Below are positions 28,201 to 36,518 of a stretch of DNA of 64,000 bases, piece by piece. Below the pieces are notes generated by a model. The model was not told the DNA's origin. It was given only the letters and a program-made list of their open reading frames with translations, and made no database searches. The position numbers were made by a program, and so were the translations under genes. The DNA comes from Dyadobacter fermentans (GTDB lineage Bacteria; Bacteroidota; Bacteroidia; Cytophagales; Spirosomataceae), in assembly GCF_019924045.1 (NCBI RefSeq), contig NZ_JAHXBN010000007.1, positions 186,001-250,000 on the forward strand. The letters are read 5' to 3'. Position 1 is the first letter of the stretch. Each line of letters begins with the position of its first letter.

Positions 28201-28883
28201 GAAACCTCGATCAATGTCTTGTTCCCGATCGCCTGGATTTCCTTACTTACGTAGCCCACGAATGAAAACACCAGCACCGCATTTTCATCGGGTACATCCA
28301 GACTGAAATTTCCATCCCGGTCGGAAGTGGTGCCTTGCTGTGTGCCTTTGATGATGACATTGACGCCCGGTAGCGGTTCTCCTTTTTCATCCGTCACTTT
28401 TCCCTTCACGGGAAGGGTTTTTATGTCGGGGCGCCGCACCGGCAAATCATTGGCCGTGTTACCGGCCGGTACGTTCGCTTCCTTCCCGTTCGGCGGATTT
28501 TTGATGATATACACCATGCTACCGGTGTTCATATACGTTAAATGCAGCGAGCCGAGCATTCTGTCGAGCAGCTCCGTTACCCGGTAGGTTCCCTTGCCGA
28601 TGACAAAGCGTGCCTCGCTGTCGACCTGGTTTTCGATAAAGGCAAAGCGAAGCGGGGTTTGCTTCTCGATTTTACGGAACAGGTCCCGCACACCTTCGTT
28701 TTGCAACTGAATGGTAACCTGCATTTCAGCCAGCGGCTGGGCCTCAGAAGGCCTGGCTGCCATGAGCTGAATGCAGCTTATTGCGATGATTATGTAGGAT
28801 AAACCTAAGCGCATAAGAAATCGGAGACCGGGCTGATGGTTGGAAAGTGCATACCTTCCCCCGATGATAAAGTTTTTGTACAT
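25242..28883 (-). CDS. SusC/RagA family TonB-linked outer-membrane transporter with STN domain
   Basis: A 1213-residue transporter. The signal peptide runs to about residue 49; an STN domain at about 55-115 (VTIQLQNEGVRDLFRKIEKQ) receives the FecR signal. It is followed by a carboxypeptidase-like beta domain (VKGKVTDEKGEPLPGVNVII), the SusC motif DEVVVVGYGTQKKG near 240, the plug, and a C-terminal barrel ending SLGLNVSF. With the SusD partner it imports a polymer fragment with TonB energy. The STN domain and the FecR and sigma genes directly upstream show that transport is coupled to transcription of this locus. The ligand is unknown; no glycosidase is fused or adjacent. Confidence 0.95.
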   Translation of the reverse strand: MYKNFIIGGRYALSNHQPGLRFLMRLGLSYIIIAISCIQLMAARPSEAQPLAEMQVTIQLQNEGVRDLFRKIEKQTPLRFAFIENQVDSEARFVIGKGTYRVTELLDRMLGSLHLTYMNTGSMVYIIKNPPNGKEANVPAGNTANDLPVRRPDIKTLPVKGKVTDEKGEPLPGVNVIIKGTQQGTTSDRDGNFSLDVPDENAVLVFSFVGYVSKEIQAIGNKTLIEVSLKVDERSLDEVVVVGYGTQKKGNVIGSVATINAQSVENRSASTLSSSLAGLAAGVNVQATTGRPGADGSSIRIRGTGTLNSTSPLVVIDGVVGSMDAVNPNDVESISVLKDAATAAIYGSLASNGVILITTKKGTKGKTSVNYTVMTSLLRPNNVPEFVTDYARHMRLVNEGFNNLGQASVYSNPTIEKWEAAKANPDALTDQGIPNSVAYPNTNWGKVLFGERRLLQNHNLTLNGGSENTQYLFSVGYLNNPGTMPETGADNVRMRINLQSKVAKFLTVGTQTFGDLQNTSVADVATAYSYLTQTVPGVYPVYQGKYGFPAAAEESATANNAMAWLYSQGGNNRVSRINTTLFAKLDLFKGLEFESKVHYNQGYTENNTHPVPYEKWNFATNTLSTAAQPAAQMTTRYSLYKSRNMILDNVLRYNREFTHHEIGALAGYNQQYFNQYNFDASKQGLTHPDLTTLNSGTTMTGINGDETDYGLKSVFGRLNYSFKKRYLAEAVFRYDGSSRFGESSRWGFFPAFSAGWRISEEAFMQPLTDIFDDIRIRASWGRTGNNAAGNYDHLPAYGTVNYSFNNTAIKGLAQTKTGNRNLRWETTTTTNIGLSGFALRRRLNFELDLYKGFTDGILFAPNVPLIVGTASPATMNIAEVTKRGIEISLGYQDRINDFQYSISGNFAYNTNRVDTYKGQLQEGYADVSGNRVYQSNIGTVSTGGTERILEGHAINELYLYPVYKGSGNYRLPDGSLDVNGGPRDGMIRTAEDLTWLRGMVDAGYRFQPADGIDPTKIWYGDLIYADTNGDGIYGNVYDQQFTGKRATPSINYGLTLNLSYRGFDLSMIWSGAAGMHYYWNTIYLNQSIVAQGKSVPALVADNHYYYNESNASDPANNLSGHYPRLKGVTDAQNGRTSNYYLYNASFAKLRNLQLGYTFPNRLTNKLAMSKLRVYLAGENLLTLTKFPGLDPEIGPNPNYPTMRQFSLGLNVSF

Positions 28884-28954
28884 TTACCAGACGTTTTTAG
28901 TGATAGCCAATTATTAAAAGCGACACCCGTTTGTTACGCCTAACTTGCGGGTTA

Positions 28955-28986
28955 AAAAGCCTTTCGGTTCCCGCCGAAGGGCTTTT
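28955..28986 (-). terminator. Rho-independent terminator between FecR and SusC
   Basis: A 13-base stem with one wobble pair (28955-28967 with 28974-28986, loop TTCCCG). On the minus strand it ends in CTTTTTAAC. It lies 130 bases past the FecR stop, so SusC must have its own promoter just after it. Confidence 0.8.
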
Positions 28987-29114
28987 GCTTGAATGTGGTT
29001 TGTATTTTCAGGCATGGAGATGACACTCAGCCATCTCTGGGGAAAATCGTAAGATCCGCTCCGTACGACATCGTTTTCAGGGTTTAGTAATGATACGCTC
29101 AGGTTGCATTTGCA

Positions 29115-30158
29115 TTAATCACAGGAACCGCCCTCTATTAAGACATGGCCGTTTTCGATTGAATAGGTAGCCCCGATCATTTTCGTAAGCACCGTCAGGA
29201 CGGTATCCAGGTCTTCCTGATGCATGAATGAGGCGGTGATCCGGCATTTTTTGACTTCCGCCCGACTAAAAGCCAGTTTCACACCATAATGCGCTCCGAT
29301 GAGCTGGCCGGCTTTTTCGAGGTCGGTGTTATCCAGCACCAGGTAGGCATCCTTCCACGCAGTTTCTTCGGTAGCGCTTACCGAAGCCGTGTTGTATTGT
29401 TCGGTTTGGGTATTGACGGTAATCTGCTCGTCGGGCTTGATCTTCGCGTATACGCGCTGCGTGCTCCCGACCTCCACCAGTCCGCGGGTAACCGTTACGA
29501 CCACTTTGTTTTGCTGCATGTTCACGTTAAATGCCGTTCCGAGTACCCGCGTCACGACCGTGCCCGACCTCACGCGGAAGGGTTTCGTGGGGTCATGGGC
29601 AATGTCAAAATAGGCTTCCCCCCGTAATGTCACGTCGCGCGACCCATTCTGAAACGACGCCGGTGAATAGGTGAGCTCGGCATGCTCGTTCATGAGGACC
29701 GTACTTCCGTCAGGGAGTATTAAAAATTGTTTACCCCGAACGACCTGCTGCTCGTCTTGCGGTGAAGGTTGCTCGTCGCGGGCAATGTTCATATGGGCGG
29801 GCTGGCTGTTTCTTAATGTCAGCCACATGAAGCCGCCCAGGGCCAAAAGCACTGCCGCGGCCCAACTCCACCACATGGTCGTGCGTCTGGCCTGAGTGCG
29901 GGCGGTGCCCAGGATATTGGTCAGGATTTCCTCGCGTGCCTTTTCGGGCAGGCTTACTTCTGCCGAATCGGTGTCTGAATGCGCATCCAGCCATTCCCGG
30001 AAACGGAATTCATAACCGTTTTCGGTCAACTGCTGGAGCTCCTCTTTTTCGGGGTCGGAGGCATCTCCGGCCAGGTACCTGGCCATAAGGAAATCAAACC
30101 GTTCCATTCCCGATGGGTTGAAATCGTTGGAAGTATTCGTATCGTTGTCAGCGCTCAT
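29115..30158 (-). CDS. FecR family anti-sigma factor
   Basis: A 347-residue inner-membrane protein: a cytoplasmic N-terminal part of about 90 residues that binds the sigma factor, a membrane helix near 95-115 (MWWSWAAAVLLALGGFMWLTL without the last residue), a periplasmic FecR domain near 135-235 (KQFLILPDGSTVLMNEHAEL, RSGTVVTRVLGTAFNVN), and a C-terminal DUF4974-like domain from about 270 that contacts the STN domain of SusC. It lies 109 bases after the sigma gene on the same strand. It should hold the sigma factor inactive until substrate occupies the SusCD transporter. Confidence 0.93.
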   Translation of the reverse strand: MSADNDTNTSNDFNPSGMERFDFLMARYLAGDASDPEKEELQQLTENGYEFRFREWLDAHSDTDSAEVSLPEKAREEILTNILGTARTQARRTTMWWSWAAAVLLALGGFMWLTLRNSQPAHMNIARDEQPSPQDEQQVVRGKQFLILPDGSTVLMNEHAELTYSPASFQNGSRDVTLRGEAYFDIAHDPTKPFRVRSGTVVTRVLGTAFNVNMQQNKVVVTVTRGLVEVGSTQRVYAKIKPDEQITVNTQTEQYNTASVSATEETAWKDAYLVLDNTDLEKAGQLIGAHYGVKLAFSRAEVKKCRITASFMHQEDLDTVLTVLTKMIGATYSIENGHVLIEGGSCD

Positions 30159-30267
30159 GCGGGCATCCGTTTTTCTTCTAACATATGATTGTGTCGTAGC
30201 CGCGAGCGGCCTTCTATATCACATGTCTCCCGAAAAAGCGGTAGGGGGCAATTTTTTCTAAAAAAAA

Positions 30268-30861
30268 TTATTTTACTGCGAAAATCAGCAACCAGAAGAA
30301 GGTCTCGGCCTTTAAAACGGGGTCGAGCCGGGTACGGATAAAACGCAGGATGCGCTTCATATGCGCCTTGACGGCCAATCTCGAAAGGTTCATCCGCTCG
30401 GCGATGGCCTCGTGGCTGAGCCCTTCCTCTCTCGCCAGCTGGAAGATTTTCTGCTGATGGTCGGGCAGGCTTCGGACAGCCTCCTGCAACAGCTTTTCGC
30501 GCTCGTCTTCCTGGACCATCCGTTCGGTGGCATTCTCGGCTTGTTCCTGGTAGCCGATTTCACGGATCATTTCGATGAAGTTAGATTTGCGGCGGTAGGC
30601 GTCAAAGACCTGCTTTTTGGCCATCCCATGCAGGTAGGCCCCAAAATTCAGGACGTCGGCCATTTTTTTTCGTCTTAGCCATACATCCATAAAAACATCC
30701 TGCACCACTTCCTCCGCGGCGTGGGGGGAGTTCAGAAATTTCAAGGCGAGCCGGTAGACTTTGGGGCTATAAGCGTCGAAAATCCATACAAAGGCTGATT
30801 CGCTCCCATCGGCTAGCTCGCGCAGCATTTCGCGCTCGTTATCTGATTTTTGCGTAGCCAT
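30268..30861 (-). CDS. RNA polymerase sigma-70 factor, ECF subfamily
   Basis: A 197-residue ECF sigma factor. Region 2 is at about 20-85 (YSPKVYRLALKFLNSPHAAE, then EVVQDVFMDVWLRR), and region 4 at about 125-180 (LPDHQQKIFQLAREEGLSHE, AIAERMNLSRLAVKAHMKRI). The start is ATG at 30861; the frame continues to 30921, but the extension is not typical of the family. It pairs with the FecR gene and should recognise the SusC promoter. It is divergent from the LacI-type gene. Confidence 0.93.
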   Translation of the reverse strand: MATQKSDNEREMLRELADGSESAFVWIFDAYSPKVYRLALKFLNSPHAAEEVVQDVFMDVWLRRKKMADVLNFGAYLHGMAKKQVFDAYRRKSNFIEMIREIGYQEQAENATERMVQEDEREKLLQEAVRSLPDHQQKIFQLAREEGLSHEAIAERMNLSRLAVKAHMKRILRFIRTRLDPVLKAETFFWLLIFAVK

Positions 30862-30990
30862 GATGAGGGGAAAAGTAGTTCTTAAGGCAAAACTATTACA
30901 ATTTTTATAAAATTTATTCAAATAGATTGACCGAGGCTACTTTTATTTCGGGAAAAGGGCCGGTCCGGTTTTTAATGGATAGCATTGTTT

Positions 30991-32004
30991 ATGAAGGAGT
31001 TAGTTACGATTAAGGAAATTGCCCGCCAGTTGCAGGTTTCCGTTTCTACCGTTTCCCGCGCTCTTCGGAACAATCCCCGGATTGGTTTGAAAACCCGGGA
31101 AAGTGTTCAGGCGCTTGCCGGACAGCTCAAATACTCTCCTAATGCGGCGGCGCTTAATTTTCGGTCGGGGAAGTCGGGCATTATAGGCGTGGTGCTGCCC
31201 GAAATCAGGGAAAATTTCTTTTCCGAGGCCCTTAACGGCATTGAGGCGATCGCGCTGAATGAAAAATACCTGGTTGCATTGTACCAGTCGCGCGACTCTT
31301 TTGAACGCGAAAAGCAGATTTTATCGGCTTTGACAGCCAACCGGGTGGAAGGAATTCTGCTGTCGGCCGCCAAGGAATCGCAGAGCTTTCAGCACGTTCG
31401 TGACGTGATCGCCCAGCAAATACCGGTGGTGTTGTTCGATCGCATTCCGCCGGGTGTCAAGACGCACCAGGTCGGGTGTGATGTGAAAAACGGGGCGTAT
31501 CAGGCAACGAAATGGCTGGCTGCCCAGGGTTCCAGGCGCATTGCCTTGTTGAATGGCCCGCCAACGCTCGTCGCCTGCGACGATCGGTACGAAGGGTACA
31601 TTACGGCATTGGTAGAGAACGACTTGCCTGTGGACAGTATCCTGATTAAGCGCGTTGACCTGACGCCGGAAGACACGGCGAAGAAAATGGCGCAGCTGCT
31701 GGCGCTGGATCCCCGGCCGGATGCGGTGCTGGCATTCAACGATTATGTTGCCCTGGACGCGATGCGGATATGCCGGAACCAGGGGATGATGGTTAACAAG
31801 GATATTTCGTTTGCGAGCTTTGCCAATTTACCTATGAATATGTACCTCGAACAGCCGCCGCTGGTGTCTGTTGAGCAGCATCCCTTTGAAATCGGGCAGA
31901 AGGCGGCCGAGATGCTGATCAGGAGCATTCAATCGGGCACAGTGCCGGGTTCGGATGAATATGAGCGCGTAATCATCGATTCCCACCTCAAAGTCTGGCA
32001 GTAG
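30991..32004 (+). CDS. LacI family transcriptional regulator
   Basis: A 337-residue repressor: an N-terminal helix-turn-helix and hinge (VTIKEIARQLQVSVSTVSRA, then SPNAAALNFRSGKSGIIGVV), then a periplasmic-binding-protein-like effector domain (VVLFDRIPPGV, CDDRYEGY, PDAVLAFNDYVALDAMRICR). ATG at 30991 is preferred to an in-frame TTG six bases upstream. Two exact palindromes of the LacI type lie 36-74 bases past its stop, ahead of the PL8 lyase gene. It therefore probably controls that lyase, and the inducer is probably a sugar released from the lyase substrate. Confidence 0.93.
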   Translation: MKELVTIKEIARQLQVSVSTVSRALRNNPRIGLKTRESVQALAGQLKYSPNAAALNFRSGKSGIIGVVLPEIRENFFSEALNGIEAIALNEKYLVALYQSRDSFEREKQILSALTANRVEGILLSAAKESQSFQHVRDVIAQQIPVVLFDRIPPGVKTHQVGCDVKNGAYQATKWLAAQGSRRIALLNGPPTLVACDDRYEGYITALVENDLPVDSILIKRVDLTPEDTAKKMAQLLALDPRPDAVLAFNDYVALDAMRICRNQGMMVNKDISFASFANLPMNMYLEQPPLVSVEQHPFEIGQKAAEMLIRSIQSGTVPGSDEYERVIIDSHLKVWQ

Positions 32005-32040
32005 TGGAGCCCCAGGCCCCCTGCAAGTATCCTATTTTGC

Positions 32041-32078
32041 GCAACCGGTTGCTCAGGCTACGCAACCGGTTGCGTAGC
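32041..32078. promoter_or_regulatory. Tandem LacI-type operators ahead of the PL8 lyase gene
   Basis: Two copies of GCAACCGGTTGC, at 32041-32052 and 32062-32073. The second sits inside a 22-base perfect palindrome (32057-32078). Their centres are 21 bases apart, two turns of the helix, so two dimers would bind the same face. The central CCGG is in keeping with LacI-family sites. Confidence 0.8.
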
Positions 32079-32272
32079 GGGTTTATTGCGGTTAATGTGC
32101 TTTTGCTATGGGCCAACACTTTCATTGCCTGGATGATATCACTTAATTAGAGGTGTTTATGATGCCGCCGCCGTCTTCCGCGCGTATTTCCAATCCGGCT
32201 CATTCCCTGATCAAGCTATTCTTTTTGCGCATACCTGATAAAGTCGATTGCTATTGCTAACCTTAAACCTAG

Positions 32273-35200
32273 ATGAATATGAAGCGAAGAATTGTACTGT
32301 TTTTTGCCTTATCTATCATGTTAGCCTCGGGGGCCTTTGCCCAGGTCTACATGGATTCTACCCATTTTAATTGGTCGCGGATCGAGAGTACGGAGCCGGT
32401 TGCGCCGCTCGTTACGAGCGATGCGGATAATGGCGACGGTGCTGAGGACGGGGCTATGGTGCTAAAAACAGCCGCGAACACACCTGCGATGCAAGGTATC
32501 CAATATCAGTTGGGCGGGACCGCGGCACTGGGGCAACAGCTGAATCTGGAAACGAAATATTATCAGATAGGTGCTTCGTTCGTGAAATTCAAAATGCAGG
32601 TATACAACAATACAGATAACGTCGTGCTGGCGCAAACGGCCGATCTGACGACCGCAACGGGCGTTGTAGGAACAGGCACATTGTCTTATACATTCACCTC
32701 GGCAAGCGTCGGCGACCAGATAACGGTGCGGTTCCTCCGGTCCGACGACCTGAATCCGGTCCGTTCAGCGGGTATCGATTACCTGAAAATCAACACGGGA
32801 TTTGCCGGGATGACTCCCCCTGTCGTGGCGGGGCATCTCGTGATCGACGAGGAGAATTTTAACTGGTCAAGAATTGAGAATGCCAACCCGGTAGCGGCCA
32901 TTGTTAAAAACGACCAGGATAATGGGGATGGCCTGGGCGATGGTGCCTTGCAGATCAAAGGCACGGCGAATACGCCCGCCCTGCAAGGGATCCAGTACCT
33001 GTTGGGAGGTACACCCGTGGAGTACGAAAAACTGGCCCTTGAGATCAAGTACTATGCCAATTCGACTTCCTACACCAATTTTAGAATGCAGGTTTATAAT
33101 GTGACGGACGACGCCGTGCTGGCCGAGACCGCAACATTGGGCGTAACGGGCGTAGCGGCGGGTACCGTGGCGCCGGTTTTCGCGGCCTCATTGACCTATT
33201 ACTTCACGCAGGCGAGCGTGGGCGATCAGATCGCAGTGCGGTTTGTGCGAAAAGACGACCTGAACCCGGTACGCGTCGTGGCGATCGATTATCTGAAGGT
33301 CAATTCGGTGTTTACCAATATGCTGCCGATCTGCAAGCCGGATTTCAGCTTTGACCTTCCGCTTGCCACTGCCACCCCGACTGAAATTAACGACCTGGAA
33401 ACGATCCGGAACAGCTTGTTCGAGCAGTTGTATACCGCAGTACCGCCCACGACCGAGGAAGTAAATGCGGCATTGGCTCAATACGATTTGCTGAATATCC
33501 AGGCTTCGGGCACCGACATTACCGGCACGCCCATCACTACTCCCAATCAGTTTGCGTTTCTGGCTACATTTGCCCGCTATCTCAAATTCAATCCGGCGGA
33601 TACGGCTGTCGGCCATAAAGCTTCTAATGCCGTTTGGTACCTGGCAAAGCAAAACTGCAACAACACCAATGCGGCCCTTACTTTTTACAACTTTCCCAGG
33701 TTTTCGCGGCCTGCCATTTTCCTGAACGACTACCTGTCTCCCAAAGTGAAAGCCCTCTTTGGTAATACCCTTTCGACGGAAACGGCGCTGTTTCAATATA
33801 TTTTCGATGCAAACTACGATTTTGCTACCACCACAACGAAGGGCGCCATTAATACCGACGTCATTTACCTCGATCTGGACGTGCTGTTCGCATACGCCGA
33901 TTGGTTCGATACGAATGACGAAAAAATCAGGTATTTAAAAACGATCAAAAGGTTTTTGGAGCGTTTCGTGATCCATACCAATGGGAAAGCCGACGGACTG
34001 AAAAAGGATGGATCAGGCTATCATCACGGGTCGGCGTACGACGGTTATATGTATGCGTTCAGTACCGCCGCAACGGTAATCAAATCGCTGGAAAACACTG
34101 TTTTTCAAATTGATCTGGCTTCGTATACCCGTTTCCGGGATGCCATTTATGCACAAACCATTTACAGCAGCGATTCGGGCATTATCCCGCTTTCCATGAC
34201 CGGGAGGAATCCGCAAACGAGAACGACCACACTGGCGCCGGCTACGCTGGCAAAACTGGCTATTTCGGGCGGTAAGATATTGGGACTATCCACCGCGGAC
34301 CCGATACTGGCAGGTAATTACAACCGGAAGTACGGGGTCAACAGCGATTTCAATTTGAATACCGTTACACCGTTCGAGGAAGGGTATATTCAGTTTAACT
34401 ACGGAAACCTGGGCGTTTACAGGAAGAACAACTGGGTGGCCACGTCCAGGGGATTTTCGAGGGAGTTGTTCGGCGCTGAAATTTATATCAAACAAAACCG
34501 GTTCGGCCGGTACCAGAGCTATGGCACGCTGGATATTGCTTACCCGGGGAACACGGTTACCGGCAACGGATTCGACCTGGTAGGGTGGGACTGGAATTTC
34601 AATCCGGGTGCGACGACGATCGTCCTGCCATGGGATAGCCTCGGGGCCGAAAAGAGTCGCGTCGACGAGCTTAACACATATAGTTTTGCGGGCTCATTGG
34701 TGTTGAAACAAGCGGGCAAAGCGGTGCTTTCCAAAACGATGGGAGAGAGCGGCCTGTTTGCCATGAGGTTTAAAGAGCGCGGCGATCTGGGCTTCGGAAC
34801 AACTTACGGGCCACCTACGCACAATGCGACCTTTGAGTTTACAAAAATCTACTTTGCTATCGACGACTACATCATTTGCCTGGGTAGCGGAATCAAAAAC
34901 AATGATGCAAACCATCCGACGGTGACCACATTGTCGCAGAGATTGAATAATAATTCCAATGATTTGTTTGTCAACGGGGCTGTTAAGTCCAGTCAAAATG
35001 CGGAGTCATTTACGGGTTCGGGGCCAAACTGGGTGCTGGATAATTATAAAACCGGGTACTATATCTTACCGGGTTCGGGAACGCTCAAAATCAGAAACTC
35101 ACTGCAACAGAGCCCGTACCAGAACCAGGAATTTCCGTCCGATTCGCTCATTGCCACGAATGGGGCTAATCAGTACCGGTTAGCCTATCTGGATCATGGT

Positions 35201-36337
35201 ACCGCTCCGGTTGATAATGCCTATCAGTTTGTTTGTCTTCCCGCTTCGGATACGGCCAGAATGGCGCAATTCAGCCTGTCGATGCAAAATGAGCAAACTA
35301 GGCCGTTCACCGTTCATGCAAACACACCTGCGGCGCAGATTATCGAGCATAAATCCTCCAAAACTTGGGCTTACGCGCTGCCGCTGGCCAATGCATCGAT
35401 CGACAGCGGTATTGTAGCGTCCAATGATACGCCCTGCCTTGTTATGTACCGTGGGGTGAACAATGGTTACGGCCAGATCCTGCTGTCAATCAGCAACCCG
35501 GATATGGGCGTTTCGCCATCTACACCAAAAACTGTGAGGTTGAAACTGCGTTACGAATGGACCGTCCCGGGCGACCCGAATGCCACCATTGTATCTGCCG
35601 ATTCTACGGGTACCATCATTGATTTCGTGCTTGCGGACGGCTTCCCGGTGGAGGTGACCCTGACGGCCGTATGCGCCCCGGTGCAGGTAAGCATTACCGA
35701 CGTGTACGCGATGAACCCCGCGGTGGACCTGAAAAACACCATTTATCTCGGCTACGGACCAACGTCACTGACCACCACCGCCACGGCTACCGGTGCGGAA
35801 GGTTACACATACAGCTGGAACACCGGCCAGCAGACGCAGGCCATTTCGGTTTCACAAGCCGGTACCTACACGGCGACGGTTTCTTACGGCGGCGTGTGCC
35901 AGGCAACCGCGTCCGTGAGCATGAGCGTCGTGGATGTGCGATGTGGCAATGACGCCGATAAAGTAATGATTTGTCATAACAACAAGACCATTTGTGTGGC
36001 AGCGGCGGCTGTGCAGGCACATTTGGGGCACGGGGATAGTCTGGGTTCCTGCAATGCAGGCGCACGGCTGGGTGTGTCCGCCGACGAAGAGATCAAGCTT
36101 GCTTCACACATTGCGGTTTATCCTAATCCCGCCCCCGAAAAGTTCTATATCACGATGCCGAAACTGGAAGCCAATGCCGCGATCACGCTGTACAATGCAC
36201 GCGGAGAGGTGGTTCGCACTGCCCGATTCGCTTCTGCAAAGCAAGAGGTGTCGCTTAAAGGGCTTGCTGCCGGTGTGTATCTGGTAAACATCCGGAATGG
36301 GAAGCAGATTATCGTGCGGAAAATTATCAAGTACTGA
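32273..36337 (+). CDS. Chondroitin ABC-lyase-like polysaccharide lyase (PL8) with duplicated N-terminal module and T9SS tail
   Basis: A 1354-residue secreted enzyme. After the signal peptide (ending GAFAQ, residue 24) come two related modules of about 160 residues (25-178 and 189-349), each with NWSRIE, DNGDG, QGIQY.LGGT and VGDQI.VRF; they look like carbohydrate-binding jelly rolls. The PL8 catalytic region follows. His585 and Tyr592 in GYHHGSAYDGY match the spacing of the His/Tyr pair known in Proteus chondroitinase ABC, and NRFGRYQSYGT and WDWNFNPGATTIVLPW fit the same family. A beta-rich region, a HYR/PKD-like segment, a DKVMICHNNKTICVAA motif and a sorting domain (YPNPAPEKFYITM) end it. 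It would cleave uronic-acid-containing glycosaminoglycan-like polymers by beta-elimination. LacI operators precede it. Confidence 0.85.
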   Translation: MNMKRRIVLFFALSIMLASGAFAQVYMDSTHFNWSRIESTEPVAPLVTSDADNGDGAEDGAMVLKTAANTPAMQGIQYQLGGTAALGQQLNLETKYYQIGASFVKFKMQVYNNTDNVVLAQTADLTTATGVVGTGTLSYTFTSASVGDQITVRFLRSDDLNPVRSAGIDYLKINTGFAGMTPPVVAGHLVIDEENFNWSRIENANPVAAIVKNDQDNGDGLGDGALQIKGTANTPALQGIQYLLGGTPVEYEKLALEIKYYANSTSYTNFRMQVYNVTDDAVLAETATLGVTGVAAGTVAPVFAASLTYYFTQASVGDQIAVRFVRKDDLNPVRVVAIDYLKVNSVFTNMLPICKPDFSFDLPLATATPTEINDLETIRNSLFEQLYTAVPPTTEEVNAALAQYDLLNIQASGTDITGTPITTPNQFAFLATFARYLKFNPADTAVGHKASNAVWYLAKQNCNNTNAALTFYNFPRFSRPAIFLNDYLSPKVKALFGNTLSTETALFQYIFDANYDFATTTTKGAINTDVIYLDLDVLFAYADWFDTNDEKIRYLKTIKRFLERFVIHTNGKADGLKKDGSGYHHGSAYDGYMYAFSTAATVIKSLENTVFQIDLASYTRFRDAIYAQTIYSSDSGIIPLSMTGRNPQTRTTTLAPATLAKLAISGGKILGLSTADPILAGNYNRKYGVNSDFNLNTVTPFEEGYIQFNYGNLGVYRKNNWVATSRGFSRELFGAEIYIKQNRFGRYQSYGTLDIAYPGNTVTGNGFDLVGWDWNFNPGATTIVLPWDSLGAEKSRVDELNTYSFAGSLVLKQAGKAVLSKTMGESGLFAMRFKERGDLGFGTTYGPPTHNATFEFTKIYFAIDDYIICLGSGIKNNDANHPTVTTLSQRLNNNSNDLFVNGAVKSSQNAESFTGSGPNWVLDNYKTGYYILPGSGTLKIRNSLQQSPYQNQEFPSDSLIATNGANQYRLAYLDHGTAPVDNAYQFVCLPASDTARMAQFSLSMQNEQTRPFTVHANTPAAQIIEHKSSKTWAYALPLANASIDSGIVASNDTPCLVMYRGVNNGYGQILLSISNPDMGVSPSTPKTVRLKLRYEWTVPGDPNATIVSADSTGTIIDFVLADGFPVEVTLTAVCAPVQVSITDVYAMNPAVDLKNTIYLGYGPTSLTTTATATGAEGYTYSWNTGQQTQAISVSQAGTYTATVSYGGVCQATASVSMSVVDVRCGNDADKVMICHNNKTICVAAAAVQAHLGHGDSLGSCNAGARLGVSADEEIKLASHIAVYPNPAPEKFYITMPKLEANAAITLYNARGEVVRTARFASAKQEVSLKGLAAGVYLVNIRNGKQIIVRKIIKY

Positions 36338-36387
36338 GGTCTATTTTAACTGGGCCAGGGTAGTTTTACCTGGAAATGGTAATGCTG

Positions 36388-36431
36388 ACCAACGGAATCG
36401 GGCCTCTTTGGGGAGGTCCGATTTCGTTGGT
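36388..36431 (+). terminator. Long hairpin after the PL8 lyase gene
   Basis: A 19-base stem with two wobble pairs starts with ACCAACGGAATCGGGCCTC and ends in GTTGGT, 50 bases past the stop. A T-rich run (GATTTTTTTCTC) follows near 36449. It separates the lyase from the GntR gene. Confidence 0.75.
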
Positions 36432-36488
36432 TACCGGCCTTGTCTCTGATTTTTTTCTCTAAGGCAAGTATTAGTTTAGAAATTAATA

Positions 36489-36496
36489 TACCTTTG
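36489..36496 (+). promoter_or_regulatory. Possible Bacteroidota -7 box of the GntR gene
   Basis: TACCTTTG fits the TAnnTTTG consensus of the Bacteroidota housekeeping promoter. No clear -33 TTTG lies 19 bases upstream. If real, the leader would be only a few bases long and the element at 36498 would cover the transcription start. Confidence 0.3.
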
Positions 36497-36497
36497 T

Positions 36498-36518
36498 CAT
36501 CAGATGATATGATGAATA
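36498..36518. promoter_or_regulatory. Copy 1 of a 21-base element spanning the GntR start codon
   Basis: CATCAGATGATATGATGAAT plus one A. It matches the copy at 37186-37206 in 20 of 21 bases, with the start codon at the same offset (base 12). It contains ATCA-GA-TGAT, a short dyad. It is a likely operator of the GntR protein. Confidence 0.55.
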
